DNA of 64,000 nucleotides, from contig CM066051.1 in NCBI GenBank assembly GCA_033557465.1, positions 101,037,026 to 101,101,025 of the forward strand, given 5' to 3'. Origin of the DNA: Ichthyophis bannanicus. Taxonomy: Eukaryota > Chordata > Amphibia > Gymnophiona > Ichthyophiidae. The first letter of the stretch is position 1, and each line of letters begins with the position of its first letter. The notes below the pieces were generated by a model, which was not told where the DNA came from, made no database searches, and saw nothing but the letters and a program-made list of their open reading frames with translations. Shown here one piece after another: positions 1 to 11,023 of the stretch. A program made the position numbers and the translations under genes.

Positions 1-430
1 CGGCCTATGACTGCTTCAAGTCCAACACGAGGGTGGCTGCCGCAGGCATCGGTGCCTGGCTCCAGGCATCGGACCTCAAGCAGTGGGTCCAGGAAAAACT
101 CCTTAGCATCCCTTGCCTTGGGGAAAGCCAATGGAGGACAAGGCGGCCGAGAGTATGTCACCAGAGCTCAACTCTCGAGGAAGGCTTCCACTCTCCACAG
201 GAAAGGCCAGCTTTACCAAGGCTCTCCCCATGCCAGGCCACCCAAACCTCTCAGCAGGGTCATCAAGGCAAAGGGAGCAAGGCATGGCCCACATAAGCCT
301 AAGGGCCCCATATCCCGACAACAGCGCCAGTTCAGATTGGATCAGGGTTTTGACTCCCAAAGCATAGCCTCTCTACCTATGGGGGGGACCAGCTACCAAC
401 AAGGGGGGGGGGGGTGCCTGATTCATTTTG
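1..430 (+). pseudogene. 3' end of DIRS gag (copy 1)
   Basis: The frame from base 5 reads AYDCFKSNTRVAAAGIGAWL and then a segment with QASDLKQWVQEKL. It matches the same part of gag in copies 2 (around 6600), 3 (around 18770) and 4 (34460-34620), which identifies it as the C-terminal region of the DIRS capsid-like protein. The rest is frame-shifted into a basic, Pro/Ser-rich linker that leads to the RT. The start is outside the window. Long overlapping frames here in the other registers are shadows. Confidence 0.7.
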
Positions 431-442
431 CCCACCGGTGGG

Positions 443-810
443 CACTGTTCCCTCTAAGCTGTGCGCGTGTGCGCGCGCACACACCTCACCGAGTGAGCGC
501 ACATACTTTACAACAGAGCGCACAAAAATTACGGCTCTGATTCTGATAGAAAACAACACAGACGTCTTAAAATTTAAAAGTTATGATTGTAATTACTAGA
601 AATTTCCCGCTTCATTTAGTAATCGTCTATTTTCATTTAATTTGATTAAAATCAATGTGGTGTACATACTGTATTCTGACGTGTAGTCAAATTTTAAAGT
701 ATATAACTCCGAGTGTTATGTGGTGCACAAAAATTTAAATTTCCTTCAAAAGCTGCACACAGCTGATATTTTATGCGCACACAGCCTACAGAAAATTAGA
801 GGGAACATTG
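443..810. mobile_element. hAT-type MITE, 368 bp, with 8-bp target duplication
   Basis: The ends are inverted: CACTGTTCCCTCTAA on the left and, reversed, CAATGTTCCCTCTAA on the right. Both sides are flanked by the same 8 bases, CCGGTGGG (435-442 and 811-818), the size expected for hAT insertions. The interior is AT-rich and non-coding, with an alternating purine-pyrimidine tract of GC/GT/CA steps at about 459-482. Removing the element and one duplicate rejoins the DIRS sequence between gag and RT. It is a non-autonomous element moved by a hAT transposase not present here. Confidence 0.9.
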
Positions 811-829
811 CCGGTGGGCTGCCATCACT

Positions 830-2230
830 GCCGACTCCTGGGCACTTCAGGTGGTAGGGAAGGTTACTTCCTTCATCTGGACCATATGCCTCCCCCTTTC
901 TTTCCAGGAGAGCCCCCTCAGACTCCCTTGCACCAGGCCTGCTGCTGCAGGAACTGGCAGGCCTTCTCAGGGACAGTGCTGTGGAGCCCGTATCACACCA
1001 CCTCAAAGTAAAGAGGTTCTACTCCAGATACTTTCTGGTCCCAAAAAGAACAAGAGACCTAATGTCCATCCTGGACTTGAGAAACCTTAACAAATTCCCG
1101 GTGCTGGAGAAGTTCAAAATGCTCTCCCTTGGAATGTTGCTGCCCTACCTCCAGCAGGGTGATTGGCTATGCTCTTTGGACCTAAAGGATGCTTATACCC
1201 ACATCCTTATTCATCCCAGTCTTGGACACTACCTACGGTTCATAGTCGGGGGTGACCACTACCAGTACTCTGCACCAAGAGTCTTCACCAAATGCTTGGC
1301 AGTGGTGGCCGCCTACCTCCGTCTCCAAGGGGCCTTTGTTGTCCCATACCTGAATGACTGACTGACTGGCTGGCTAGCAAAAGGAGACACTGCCTCAGAG
1401 GTGCAACAGGCCACGGGCTGTACCATCGGGGTCCTACAACATCTGGGGTTCATGATAAACCACCTCAAATCCCATCTCACTCCAACACAGGACCTGAAGT
1501 TCATAGGGGCTCGCTTAGACACCCTCCAAGCCAGGGCCTGCCCCACCCCCCGGACAGGGTGGATCACCTCAGGGCCCTGGCAGCAGAGGTGCAGCACCAT
1601 CACACCATGGTGACGTGGTCCATGCTTTGCTTGCTCGGCCACATGGCTTCCATAGTCTATATGGTCCCCAACGCCTGCCTCCACATGTGGACAGCTCAGT
1701 GGTGCCTCTGCTCACAGTGGACTTGGGCCACAGGCAAGCTCCAGGACAAGGTCTCGGTGTCCCGTCAGCTAGCAGTCCCTCGGTGGCAGGACGCACGGCA
1801 CTTGCAGAAGGACATGCCCTTTCACTCAAGCAGGGCAGCTAGTCTCTCGAGGAGAGTCAGCAGCAGATCAACCTGCTTGGAGCTCAGGGCCATCTTTCTG
1901 GCAATCAGGGCCTTTCAATACCGCCTGCAGCACCAGTCAGTGCTGGTCTATATGGACAACCAGGTCACGATGCTCTGCCTGAACAAACAGGGGGGCACAG
2001 AGTCTCACCGCCTCTGCCAGGAAGGCAGTAGCCCTTTGCTCATATGGGATCAGTCAAGGAATGCTGCTCAGGGCAGTATACCTTCCGGGCCAGGATAATG
2101 TCCTAGTGGACAGGCTGAGCAGGGTCCTCCAGCCTCACGAGTGGTGCCTAGACCCCACAGTGGTATAGTGGCTATTTAGACTCTGGGGAACCCCAAGCCT
2201 GGACTTCTTTGCCAGCCCAGCCAACGCTCA
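830..2230 (+). pseudogene. DIRS reverse transcriptase-RNase H (copy 1), degraded
   Basis: The RT palm is clear: SLDLKDAYTHILIHP near 1178-1222 and a segment matching the SAPRVFTKC motif near 1270. The catalytic YLDDWL box has become YLND followed by a stop at about 1350-1361, so the enzyme is inactive. The RT continues in other frames (LKFIGARLDTLQA, LLGHMAS). The RNase H part keeps LELRAIFLAIRAF and MDNQV but lacks the first catalytic Asp segment present in copy 2 (TDTSLLDWGAHC), which looks deleted near 1840. It would have copied DIRS RNA into circular DNA. Confidence 0.82.
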
Positions 2231-2539
2231 GCTGCCCCGCTTCTGCTGTCCCCAACAGCACTCATCCTGGATAGCAGCGGATGCCTTTCTCATATTGTGG
2301 TTGGAGGGCCTCCTGTATGCTTTCTTTCTGATGCCTCTAATCACGCAGACCCTCTTCAAAGTCCAGTGAGACCAGGCTTCCATGATCCTGGTGGCCCCAA
2401 CAGCCTTGGTTTCCCCTGTTCTGCCTCTTAATGGAGCTCCCGGTCCCTCTGGGGAGTTCCCCAGGACTACTGACCCGGGAGGAGGGCTTGCTTCTCCACC
2501 CCAACCTGGAGTCCCTGTTGCTAACATGGCAGCTGAACA

Positions 2540-4197
2540 GGTCGCCCTAGTGCCCCTCAACCTCCCCAGGGAGGTGGAAGAATTCATCTTGGCCTTTCGT
2601 AAGAATTCCATGAGAAGCCTACGCCTTCAAGTGGCGCAGATTCTTAGTATGGTGTGTGTGGAGCAACGGGTGGATCTATTCTCCTGCCAGGTGCATACAG
2701 TGCTGCAATAGTTGCTCCACCTCTCGCAGACCAGACTGAAGTCCAACTCTGTTAGGGTACACTTGAGCATGCTCTCCGTGAACTATCAATCCATAAAGGG
2801 CAAACCTCTAACCGTGCAGCCCTCCATTACCTGGTTCATGCGGGGCTTACTGCTCTCTAAACCTCCCCATCCGGATGCCTCCGGTTGAATGGGATCTCAA
2901 CATGGTTCTGATGCAGCTTACCAACGGCAGCCAAGAGAGCAAATAGAATGCTAGGTATCATAAGGAAAGGAATGGAAAATAAAACAAAAGATATTATAAT
3001 GCCTCTATACCGTTCCATGGTGAGACCGCACCTGGAATAATGTGTGCAATTCTGGTCGCCGTATCTTAAAAAGGATATAGCGTTATTAGAAAAGGTTCAG
3101 AGAAGAGCCACCAAAATGGTAAAGGGGATGGAAGGATATTCCTATGAAGAAAGGCTAAAAAGGTTAGGGCTCTTTAACATGGAAAAGAGACAGCTGAGGG
3201 GAGATATGATAGTCTATAAATTAATGAACAGAGTGGAATGGGTAAACGTAGATCGACTGTTTACATTATCAGAATATAGAAAGACTAGGGGACATGCAAT
3301 GAAGCTACAGGGTAAACTATTTAAGACTAATAAAAGTAAATATTTTTTCACTCAACGTGTAATCAAACTCTGGAATTTGTTATCGGAGGATGTAGTAAAG
3401 GCTGTTAGTGTAGCTGGGTTTAAAAAAGGTTTGGACAAGTTCCTGGAGGAAAGGTCCATAAACCATTATTAAGAAGGGACCCAGGATATCCATGCTTGAC
3501 CTAGTACAAGCATTGCAGAACCTGTGTCTTTTGGGGAAACGGGATACTGGGCTTGATGGACCTTGGTCTGACCCAGTATGGCATATCTTATGTTATGTAC
3601 CAAGCTGCCTTTCGAACCCTTGGCTACCTGCCATTTGCGTTACCTATCGTGGAAGGTTGCCTTCCTGGTGACGCTTACCTTTGTCTGCAGTCAGCGAGCT
3701 TCAGGCTGAGCCACCCTATACTAGGTTCTACAAGAATAGGGTTGTGCTTCATACCCACCCTTAATTCCTTCCTTAGGTGGTATCCGCCTTCTACCTCAAC
3801 CAAGAGGTGGTGCTCCCTACCTTCTTTCCACTGCCCCATGCTGACAAGGCAGCGGCAGTCTCCATGCTTTGGACTGCAAAAGGGCCCTGTCCTTCTACTT
3901 GCAGTGTACTTAGGATTACCGCAAAGCATCACAGCTTTTCGTTTCATATGACCCCAGTTGACTAGGGGAGGCTGTCACCAAGCAGACCCTATCCACCTGG
4001 GTGGCGGACTGCATTGTCTTTGTCCATGTTCAGGCTGGACTACCATTGGAGTGCAGGGTCATGGTGCACAATGTCAGGGCTATGGCATCTTCAGTTGCGA
4101 GCCTACGCTCTGTCCCTGTGGCAGACATCTGTCGGGCCACCAACTGGTCCTCAGTCCACACTTTTGCAGCTCACTACTGCCTCGAGAGGGAGATCTG
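2540..4197 (+). pseudogene. DIRS tyrosine recombinase (copy 1), split by a LINE
   Basis: The N-terminal part (2560-2931: EVEEFILAFRKNSMRSLR and on to WDLNMVLMQL) resumes after the LINE at about 3601 with KLPFEPLATCHL. The box I arginine region is frame-shifted near 3690. The C-terminal catalytic part is well kept: HNVRAMASS (the HxxR motif) near 4066, VADICRATNWSSVHTF and AHYCLE with the nucleophilic Tyr near 4172. In DIRS elements this enzyme integrates the circular DNA without making a target duplication. It is inactive here because of frameshifts and the insertion. Confidence 0.82.
2932..3600 (+). mobile_element. CR1-like LINE, 3' fragment inserted in DIRS recombinase
   Basis: The frame encodes the C-terminal end of a non-LTR reverse transcriptase: NRMLGIIRKG, then LYRSMVRPHLE (stop) CVQFWSP, then a 142-codon run with VQRRATKMV, YEERLKRLGLF, LRGDMIVYKLMN and FFTQRVIKLWNLL. 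The tail at about 3560-3598 contains GACCTTGGTCTGACCCAGTA, which recurs on the minus strand at 63430-63455 in the same family. It is 5'-truncated, as usual for LINEs. It splits the DIRS recombinase between the codons for MQL and KLPFEPL. Confidence 0.85.
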
Positions 4198-4384
4198 ACA
4201 GGACAGTGCCTTTGGCCAGACCGTACTCTGTAATCTGTTTGGAGTTTAGGCAACTCATGCCCTTCGACCATTCTTGCTCAGCTACTGAAGCTATGGTTCT
4301 CCCAGGACACTGGGGTCCTCAGGTTCACTTGCTCATTGCTGGGCTGTGTTCTTTCTACAGGTTCTCAGTAGCCTGTAGCTAGGG

Positions 4385-4704
4385 AGTCCCATATGTGAGG
4401 ACTGACTTCCTGCTTGTTCCTGGAGAAAGCTTACTTACTCACCTGTAGCAGGTGTTCTCCAGGGACAGCAGGAATCAGTCCTTACATACCTCCATCCTCC
4501 CTTTGAAGTTGCTGTACATTTTTGGTCATCTTTTGTCGGCTCTAGCTATGTCATCTGAGTAAGATGGCACCCTTGGGCAGGAAGTGGATCATGCATGCGT
4601 GGTGGCATCTTCCAAAGGCTTTCTTTGATCGATGTTGCCCCTATGTGATGACTGAATTCTTGCTATCCTTGGAGAACACCTGTTACAGGTGAGTAACTAC
4701 GCTT
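4385..4704 (+). repeat. DIRS copy 1 internal complementary region and right inverted repeat
   Basis: From 4385 to about 4500 the sequence is the reverse complement of a right terminus joined to a left terminus (internal complementary region). From about 4555 to 4704 it is the right inverted terminal repeat: AGATGGCACCCTTGGGCAGG is the complement of the left-end text GGGTGCCATCTTGCTC. The repeat ends TGTTACAGGTGAGTAACTAC and then GCTT. Confidence 0.8.
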
Positions 4705-5117
4705 TCTCTGGGAACAAGCAGGAAGTCAGCCCTCATATATGGGTGACGTCTGCACCGACTGAGCCCTTGCAGCAGCATCCCCCCAGCTTTCAAAGAAAGC
4801 CTTTGGGAGATGCCACCACACATGCGCGGTCCCCTTCCCGCCCTAGGGTGCCATCTTGCTCGGTCTCCTTTTTTCCGTGGAGCCATTCAGATGTCTGACT
4901 TTCCCCCAGAAAAAGTTGATATTTTTGTACCTGAGTTTTAAACTAGACTCGTGTCTTCCACCGGTACCCTTCCCGCTACCATCCTCGGTGCCTCGGCATT
5001 GCGTTTGGTTCATTTTTACAGTCTTCATTCTTTTTAGTTTTCTGGCGCCTTTGTGCCCTTTTTTTCCTGCTGGCAGCCCAGAGATTCTTCGACCTTGCAG
5101 TGGTGATTTTTCCCCCC

Positions 5118-6830
5118 ATGGCTATCAGTGGCTTTAAAAAGTGTGATCGGTGCTCTAAGATAATGTCCTTAACCGACATACATGACTGCTGCCTTCCTTG
5201 CCTTGAGACGGACCACGACCTGGCGGCCTTCAGTCTCTGCAAACGGGTATCCAGCAAGGCCCTGAAGAGCCGCCAGCAGCAGCACGATAAGTTCTTCCCT
5301 GAATCCCTGATGCCTCCAAAGGACACGGCTTCATCTGAGGCCCTGACATCTCGGGAGGAGCTTTCCAAACCCAAGCATTGTCGTGGGTCCTCGGAGAGGG
5401 GGTCCCCCTCAAGGGAACAGAGGAAGAAGAAGAAACCCTTGAAGGTGGCGTCCTTGGATGGTTCTGACTAGCTGGGAACCTCTTGGGCCCGGTACCACAG
5501 TCTGAGGCGCTCGTCCAAGGCGTCAGAAAAGGAGAGACCTACTAAGGTCCCCCGGAAGGATCAGGTCATGGATCGGCCTCAGTCTCCAGACACTATCCTT
5601 GTCGAAGATTCCCCTTCAGGGGAGCCGGCATCAGGACAGAGTTCCTTGGGGCCCGCGCCGAAGGCTGCGGAACCTTTTGGCCTCGAGTCCAGAATGGTGG
5701 CCCTGGAGCGCAGCTTGTCTGCCTTCATTGGCCAGCAGCAGACACTGTGGCACATCTGCCACTATCACCAGGCATTCGATGTCCAAGATGTCCCCGGAGG
5801 CCGATCCTTGCCCGAGGTCTCGCTCTGCGTCCCGTTTGACAGGAGCTCTGTTATCCCCGGCTAGTCTACCGGGTGTTGACCGCAGGGCTTCAGTGACCTC
5901 AAGAGCACGGAGCAGCCTGCCTACAAATCATCCTCTGAGTACTCCAAATGGGAGATAGAGGATGAGGCATCTCCTGATACCCATCGCCACCATGACATCC
6001 CTTCTGAGTCCTCAGTCTCAGAACTGTGGATGTGGTCCCCGCCGGAGGACATGGGCTGCTTGGACTTTGTCAAGGACATGTCCAAGACCCTGGGGTTCCT
6101 GACAGAGTCGGAGGAGGATCCTAGGGCGGACGAGCTGGAGATCCTCCGGTACGAGGCTCCTCCTATCCTGGAACAGCTCATGCTCTGCATGTGGGAGACC
6201 CCGGCATCAGTGCCGGTGGTGAGCAAACGGCTCGACTTGATGTATCAGGTCTGCCGGAGCCCAGGCTTCCAGAAGTCACAGCTGCCGCACAATTCCATGG
6301 TGGTGGAGTCGACCATGCATCAGCTGAAAAGCCAGAAGACGCACTCCTCGGTGCCCCTTGGCAGGGAGGTCCGCACCTTGGATGCCCTCGGCAGGAAGTT
6401 CTACCAGGGCTCGATGCTTATCTGCCAGATCCAGGCCTACCCAGCTGTACATGGGCATGTTACTTGAGAGTTGGTGAAGGAACTCGCCGGGTTCTTGTCT
6501 GGTCTCTTCGAAGAACCTTTGTAGCGGTTCAGGAGCCCGTCCAAGGCCATCCATGAGTGCTCCAAATTTTGTCTCGAGCAGCCTGACGGGTTCAAGTCGG
6601 CGGCCTGGGTAGCCGCAGTGGGCATCGGTGCATGCCACCAGGCTTTGCATCAGTCGTCTGACCTCGAACAGTGGGTTCAAACTGGTCGACGTCCCATGCC
6701 AAGGGGAGAACCTCTTCAGCAAGCCCATGACTGACAAGGCTGCCGAGTTGGAGACAGAGTTCATGACGAGGACCAGGCTCTCCAAGAAGACCACTGCCCC
6801 TCCCTGATGGAAGGGCTCGGGTAAAAAGCC
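5118..6830 (+). pseudogene. DIRS gag (copy 2)
   Basis: The likely start is the ATG at 5118 (MAISGFKKCDRC). The N-terminus has a zinc-finger-like pattern CxxC...HDxCLxC (KCDRC, IHDCCLPCLE), followed by Lys/Ser-rich sequence and a stop at about 5469. The conserved core is at 6030-6467: EDMGCLDFVKDMSKTLGF, a segment with RADELEILRYEAPP, MLCMWETP and FQKSQLPHNSMVVES. It ends near 6830 with GLG-rich basic sequence. Gag packages the DIRS RNA. At least three frame breaks mark it as a pseudogene. Confidence 0.75.
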
Positions 6831-6968
6831 CTTTTACCTGAGGAAGGGAGCTGCTTACTGAAACTGCTCATCCTATCAGGCCTCCTCAGCTCCCAAACAG
6901 CAGGCCAAGGGACATGGGCATGGCCCGTGTAAGCAGAAGGCTCCAAAACCCCAGGCTCCGGCCCAGCC

Positions 6969-8560
6969 ATGGGGGGACGTCTGGCCCTCTATGCCCAGGG
7001 GTGGGTGTCCATCGCCACTGATTCCTGGGCTCTGAGGGTAGTCGAGGAGGGTTACCTCCTCCACCTGACTCAGACGCCTCCCCCTTATTTCCCGGGAGAG
7101 CCCCTCACGTCTCCCCTCCACTGGGACATTCTCCTGAAAGAGTTGGCAGGTCTTCTCGAGGACAAAGCGGTGGAACCGGTGCCCCACCACCTCAAGGGCA
7201 GAGGGTTCTACTCCAGATTCTTTCTCGTCCCAAAGAGGACGGGGCCCAAGGCCCATCCTCGACCTGCGCAATCTGAACAAATTCAGAGAAGTTCAAGATG
7301 CTCTCCCTTGGAACATTGCTGCCATACCTCCAGCAGGGAGATTGGCTATTCTCCTTAGACCTCAAGGATGCTTATACCCACATCCTTATCCACCCCAACC
7401 ACAGGCAGTACCTACAGTTTGTGGTAGGAGGCAAACACTTTAAATACAGGGTGCTTCCCTTTGGTCTAGCCTCTGCCCCGAGGGTCTTCACAAAATGCCT
7501 GGTGGTCGTGGCCACCTTCCTCAGGCTTCAGAGGGTCTTCATGTTTCCCTACCTGGACGACTGGCTCAGAAGGGGAGGCACAGCAGGCCGCTGACGCACC
7601 ATCCAGGTTCTGCAACACTTGGGCTTCATCATAAATTACCCAAAGTCTCACCTCCTCCCAACGCAATGCCTGGAGTTCATTGGGGCAAAGCTCAGCACCC
7701 TCCAGGCTAAGGCCTTCCTGCCCAAGGACCGGGCAGATCGTCTCAGATCTCTGGCTCGAGATGTACTACACTGTCTCTTGGTGCCTGCCCAGCACCTTCT
7801 GCGTTTCCTCGGGCACATGGCCTCCACAGTCCACGTCACCCTAGATGCTCGCCTCCCATATGAGGGCGGCACAGTGGTATCTCCAGGACCCAGTGGTCTC
7901 AGGCCACGGTTGTGGTGACCCGCCAGTTGATGGCTGGTTTGGTGGCAGTCGCCCCAACACCTAGAAGCGGGCATGCCCTTCCAGACTCCCAGTCACTCAA
8001 CGGTCCTTACCACAGACACCTCCCTGCTTGACTGGGGAGCCCACTGCAGGACCTTCCACACTCGACACCTGGTTGTTAGATGGGAGCGCCCAACAGATCA
8101 ACCTCCTGGAGCTCCAAGCGATACACCTCGCTCTGAGAGTTTTCTATCACCATCTATGCCACCAGTCAGTCCTAGTCCATACGGACAACCAGGTGGCAAT
8201 GTTCTACGTAAACAAACAAGGGGGCACAGGGTCCCGTGTCCTTTTCCAGGAGCGACTGGGTCTCTGTAAGAGATTCAACATGGTATCCTCCTGAGGGCAG
8301 TGTATCTGCCAGGCCAAGACAACCTGCTAGCCGACAGCACGGTTCTCCAGCTGCATGATTGGCAGCTGGACCCTGGGATAGATAGCCGACTTTTCCGGCT
8401 CTGGGGGGAACCTGTGATGGACTTGTTTGCCAGTCCAGACAACTTTCAGTTGCCTGCTTCTGTTCCTGGCAGGCCCACCTCTTCAGGGTGGCAGCAGATG
8501 CATTTCTAATCTCGTGGTTGGAAGGCCTCATGTACGCCTTCCCTCCGACACTGCTGACCA
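6969..8560 (+). pseudogene. DIRS reverse transcriptase-RNase H (copy 2), catalytic boxes kept
   Basis: The RT begins near SIATDSWALRVVEEGYLLHL (7008-7067). The palm boxes are intact in 7298-7594: FSLDLKDAYTHILIHP, FGLASAPRVFTKC and FPYLDDWL. A stop at 7592 follows and the frame resumes at 7619 (GFIINYPKSHLLPTQCLEF). The RNase H domain shows TTDTSLLDWGAH (about 8010), LLELQAIHLALRVF and TDNQVAMFYVNKQGGTGS (about 8179-8232), which supply its Asp-Glu-Asp residues. The end has LFRLWGEPVMDLFASP. Four or more frame changes prevent a full protein. Confidence 0.83.
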
Positions 8561-8739
8561 CCAAGACCTTGTTCAGAACAGGGCCTAGCTTATCCTGATA
8601 GCTCCCAGATGGCCCAGGCAGCCGTGGTTCCCGCTGCTGCTGCAGTTGGCAGTGGAGGCCCCCATCCCCTTGGGCACTGCCCCGGGACTCCTATCTCAGG
8701 AGGGGGAACTCTCTTCTACACCCCAACCTGGGGTCCCTC

Positions 8740-9720
8740 TCGTTGACAGCATGACTTCTGAGAGGGTGACTCTCTCTTGCCCCTCTCAACCTTCCAGTCG
8801 AGGTTGAAGACATTCTGCTGGCCTTGGCCTCTACTAGGAAGGCGTACACCCTTAAATGGCGTAGTTTCTCTGTTTGGTGTGCCGATCATTGGGCTGATCC
8901 CTTCTCCTGCCCGGTGGCTTTGGTGTTGCAGTATCTTCTCTACCTCTCCCAATCCATGCTCCAGTCTAACTCCGTCCGGGTGCACCTGTGTGCCCTGGCG
9001 GCACACCACCACCCGGTGGATGGTAAGCCCCTCTCAGTCCAACCTTTGACTCGCTTCCTTCGGGGCTTGCTCATGTCAAAACCCCCGGGACCTCAACATC
9101 GTGTTGGGGCAGCTCACTTTCCTGCTCTTCGAGCCTCTGGCTACCTGCCACCTTTGCTACCCGTCTTGGAAGGTGGTTTTCCTGGTTGCAGTTACTTCCA
9201 CTTGCAGGGTTAGTGAGCTCAAAGCCCTCATGGCAGAGATGCCCTACACCATGTTCTACAAGAACAGGGTGGTACTTCACGCACACCCCAAGTTCCTGCC
9301 GAAGGTAGTGTCATCCTTCCACCTTAACCAGGAAGTGGTGCTTCCTACCTTCTTCCCAAGACCTCACTCCAGTCGGGTGGAGACGGTTCTTCATTCATTG
9401 GACTGTAAGAGGGCCTTAATCCTTCATCCAGTGCACCCAAGGCCACTGCAAAGCTGCTCAGCTTTTCATCTCCTATGACCCCAGTAGGCTGGGGGAGGTA
9501 GTGACCAAGTGTACACTCTCCAATTGGGTGGTGGACTGTATCGTCTTTACTTCTGAGCAGGCGAAGCTTCCACTGGAAGGCCACATCTTGCACCTTGTCC
9601 AAGCCATGGCAGCTTCGGTGGAAAACTTGCGCTCTGTCCTGATGGTGGACATTTGCCGGGCTACCACCTGGTCTTCAGCCCATACTTTCGCAGTTCACTA
9701 TTGCCTGGAAAGAGTCCCAA
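8740..9720 (+). pseudogene. DIRS tyrosine recombinase (copy 2)
   Basis: The N-terminal core-binding region reads ASTRKAYTLKWRSFSVWCAD (8827-8886), then VRVHLCALAAHHHPVDGKPL. The catalytic part has TCRVSELKALMAE with the box I Arg (about 9209), PKVVSSFHLNQEVVLPTFFP, then HLVQAMAAS where the usual HxxR has become HxxQ, and DICRATTWSSAHTFAVHYCL with the Tyr. A stop near 9476 and frame changes disable it. A LINE end follows immediately at 9717. Confidence 0.83.
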
Positions 9721-10088
9721 TGGGACAGTGAAAGGCGGGATAGAGGTGATATGATTGAGATGTTTAAATACCTCCGTGGCATAAATGTTCAGGAAGAGAG
9801 CCTCTTTCAATTGAAAGCAAGTTCTGCTACGAGGGGACATGGGATGAGGGTGAAGGGAGATAGATTCAGGAGTGATATGCGGAAATATTTCTTTACGGAA
9901 AGAGTGGTGGATCCGTGGAATAGTCTCCCAGTGGAGGTGGTAGAGATGAGGACAGTAACTGAATTCAAAAAAGCATGGGACCAACACAGAGGATCTATAA
10001 AAGTAAAAAGGGGACTGTTGTAGTTGTTGATATGGAAGGACAGACTAGATGGGCCATGTGGTCTTTTTCTGTCATATTTCTATGTTGC
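9717..10088 (+). mobile_element. CR1-like LINE (second family), 3' end
   Basis: A 90-codon frame encodes the last part of a LINE RT: IEMFKYLRGINVQEESLFQL, MRVKGDRFRSDMRKYFFTER, VVDPWNSLPVEVVEMR and TEFKKAWDQHRG. The tail AGACTAGATGGGCCATGTGG and TTTCTATGTTGCTAG (10042-10092) is shared with reversed copies at 15583, 46320 and 52145. It is 5'-truncated and sits in the end of the DIRS copy 2 recombinase. Confidence 0.8.
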
Positions 10089-10153
10089 TAGTGCCTTCGG
10101 CCAGACTGCTCCGTAACCTTTTTGGGGTCTAGGCAACTCCGACCCTTCTGTGT

Positions 10154-11023
10154 TCAGGCTACCGGAGTGCTGGTTTTTCTCCAGGACCAAGCAGGCCTCT
10201 CCGGCTCCGAGGACTCGGGACGGCGGTCGGGTCTATGCGACCTGGCCCTCGAGGGACCAAGAGCATCCACAGATGCCACCCTCGTGGGTTTCTTCTTCCT
10301 TTTGTGTTCCTGTGAGGGTGACCCCCGCTCAGAGGAGCCCCGACGATGCTCGGGGTCAGACTCCCGAGACGTTGAGGCCTCTGACGAAGTCTGGGCCCAG
10401 CCGCACGCGGAGTCAGAGAAGATCCTTTCTCGCTGATGCTGACGGCTTCTCAACGCCTTCGAGGACATTTTGCCACACGGGCCACAGATCATCGGGTCAT
10501 GATCGGGCCCGAGGCACCGGAGGCAGCAGTTTGATGTGTCTCACCAACACATACGTTTCTTACACCGATCACACTTCTTGAACCCGCTGGCAGCCGTCTG
10601 GGGAAAAAGGGTCCCTGCAAGGTCAAAAGACCGGGCTGCTAGTGAAAAAAGAGCATGAACGCTAGTCTCGAAGGACAAAAAACGTAAAAACAGCTCTGGG
10701 CTCGATACCGGTGTACCGTGCCCAGGCAGGAAGGGGAACCGGTGTCGAACCGGCAAAATCCCGTGAATCTTCGAAGGAAAAATCAACTTTTAACCTGGTG
10801 ACTAGGGGACACATCCGTTGGGCTCCGGAAAAAGACAACTGAGCAAGATGGCACCCTTGGGCGGGAAGGGGACCGCACATGCGTGCAGCATTCCCAAAGG
10901 CTTTCTTTGAAAGCTGGGGAAATGCTCCGCACGAGGGCTCTGTCGACAGCGACGTCACCCATATGTGAGGACTGATTCCTTCTGCTCCTGGAGAACACCT
11001 GTTACAGGTGAGTATCTACGCTT
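10154..11023 (-). mobile_element. Inverted 5' end of a lineage A DIRS (terminal repeat, leader, start of gag)
   Basis: Read on the minus strand, it begins with the left terminal repeat near 11023, passes GGGTGCCATCTTGCTC (10846-10861) and the leader, then encodes SGFKKCDRCKKRM (about 10580) and the Lys/Ser-rich gag stretch SSKALRSRQHQRERIF ... GSSERGSPSQEHKRKKKP. These match gag of copy 2 (5130-5440). The gag start codon is lost (ACG instead of ATG). It is joined at about 10180 to the 3' flank of copy 2 in opposite orientation. Confidence 0.75.

Larger units (their letters stand above)
1..4704 (+). mobile_element. DIRS-type retrotransposon, lineage A, copy 1 (left end outside window)
   Basis: Order of parts seen: end of gag, reverse transcriptase, RNase H, tyrosine recombinase, then 3' internal complementary region and inverted terminal repeat. 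This is the standard DIRS layout; no LTRs and no target duplication are expected. The copy is interrupted by a hAT MITE (443-810) and a CR1-like LINE end (about 2932-3600), and it abuts a second copy head to tail at 4704/4705. All reading frames carry stops or shifts, so it is dead. Confidence 0.88.
4705..10180 (+). mobile_element. DIRS-type retrotransposon, lineage A, copy 2
   Basis: It starts with the lineage A left repeat (TCTCTGGGAACAAGCAGGAA), followed by a leader, gag, RT-RNase H and recombinase in the order of copy 1. It begins exactly where copy 1 ends, so the two form a tandem. The 3' part is broken by a LINE end (9717-10088), and the copy stops at about 10180 against an inverted DIRS 5' piece instead of its own terminal repeat. 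RT and recombinase are better preserved than in copy 1 but still frame-shifted. Confidence 0.87.

Noticed and set aside
7..540. 177-codon frame at the left edge
   Set aside because: It runs through the DIRS gag end and across the MITE boundary in a frame that does not match the gag motifs; a shadow frame.
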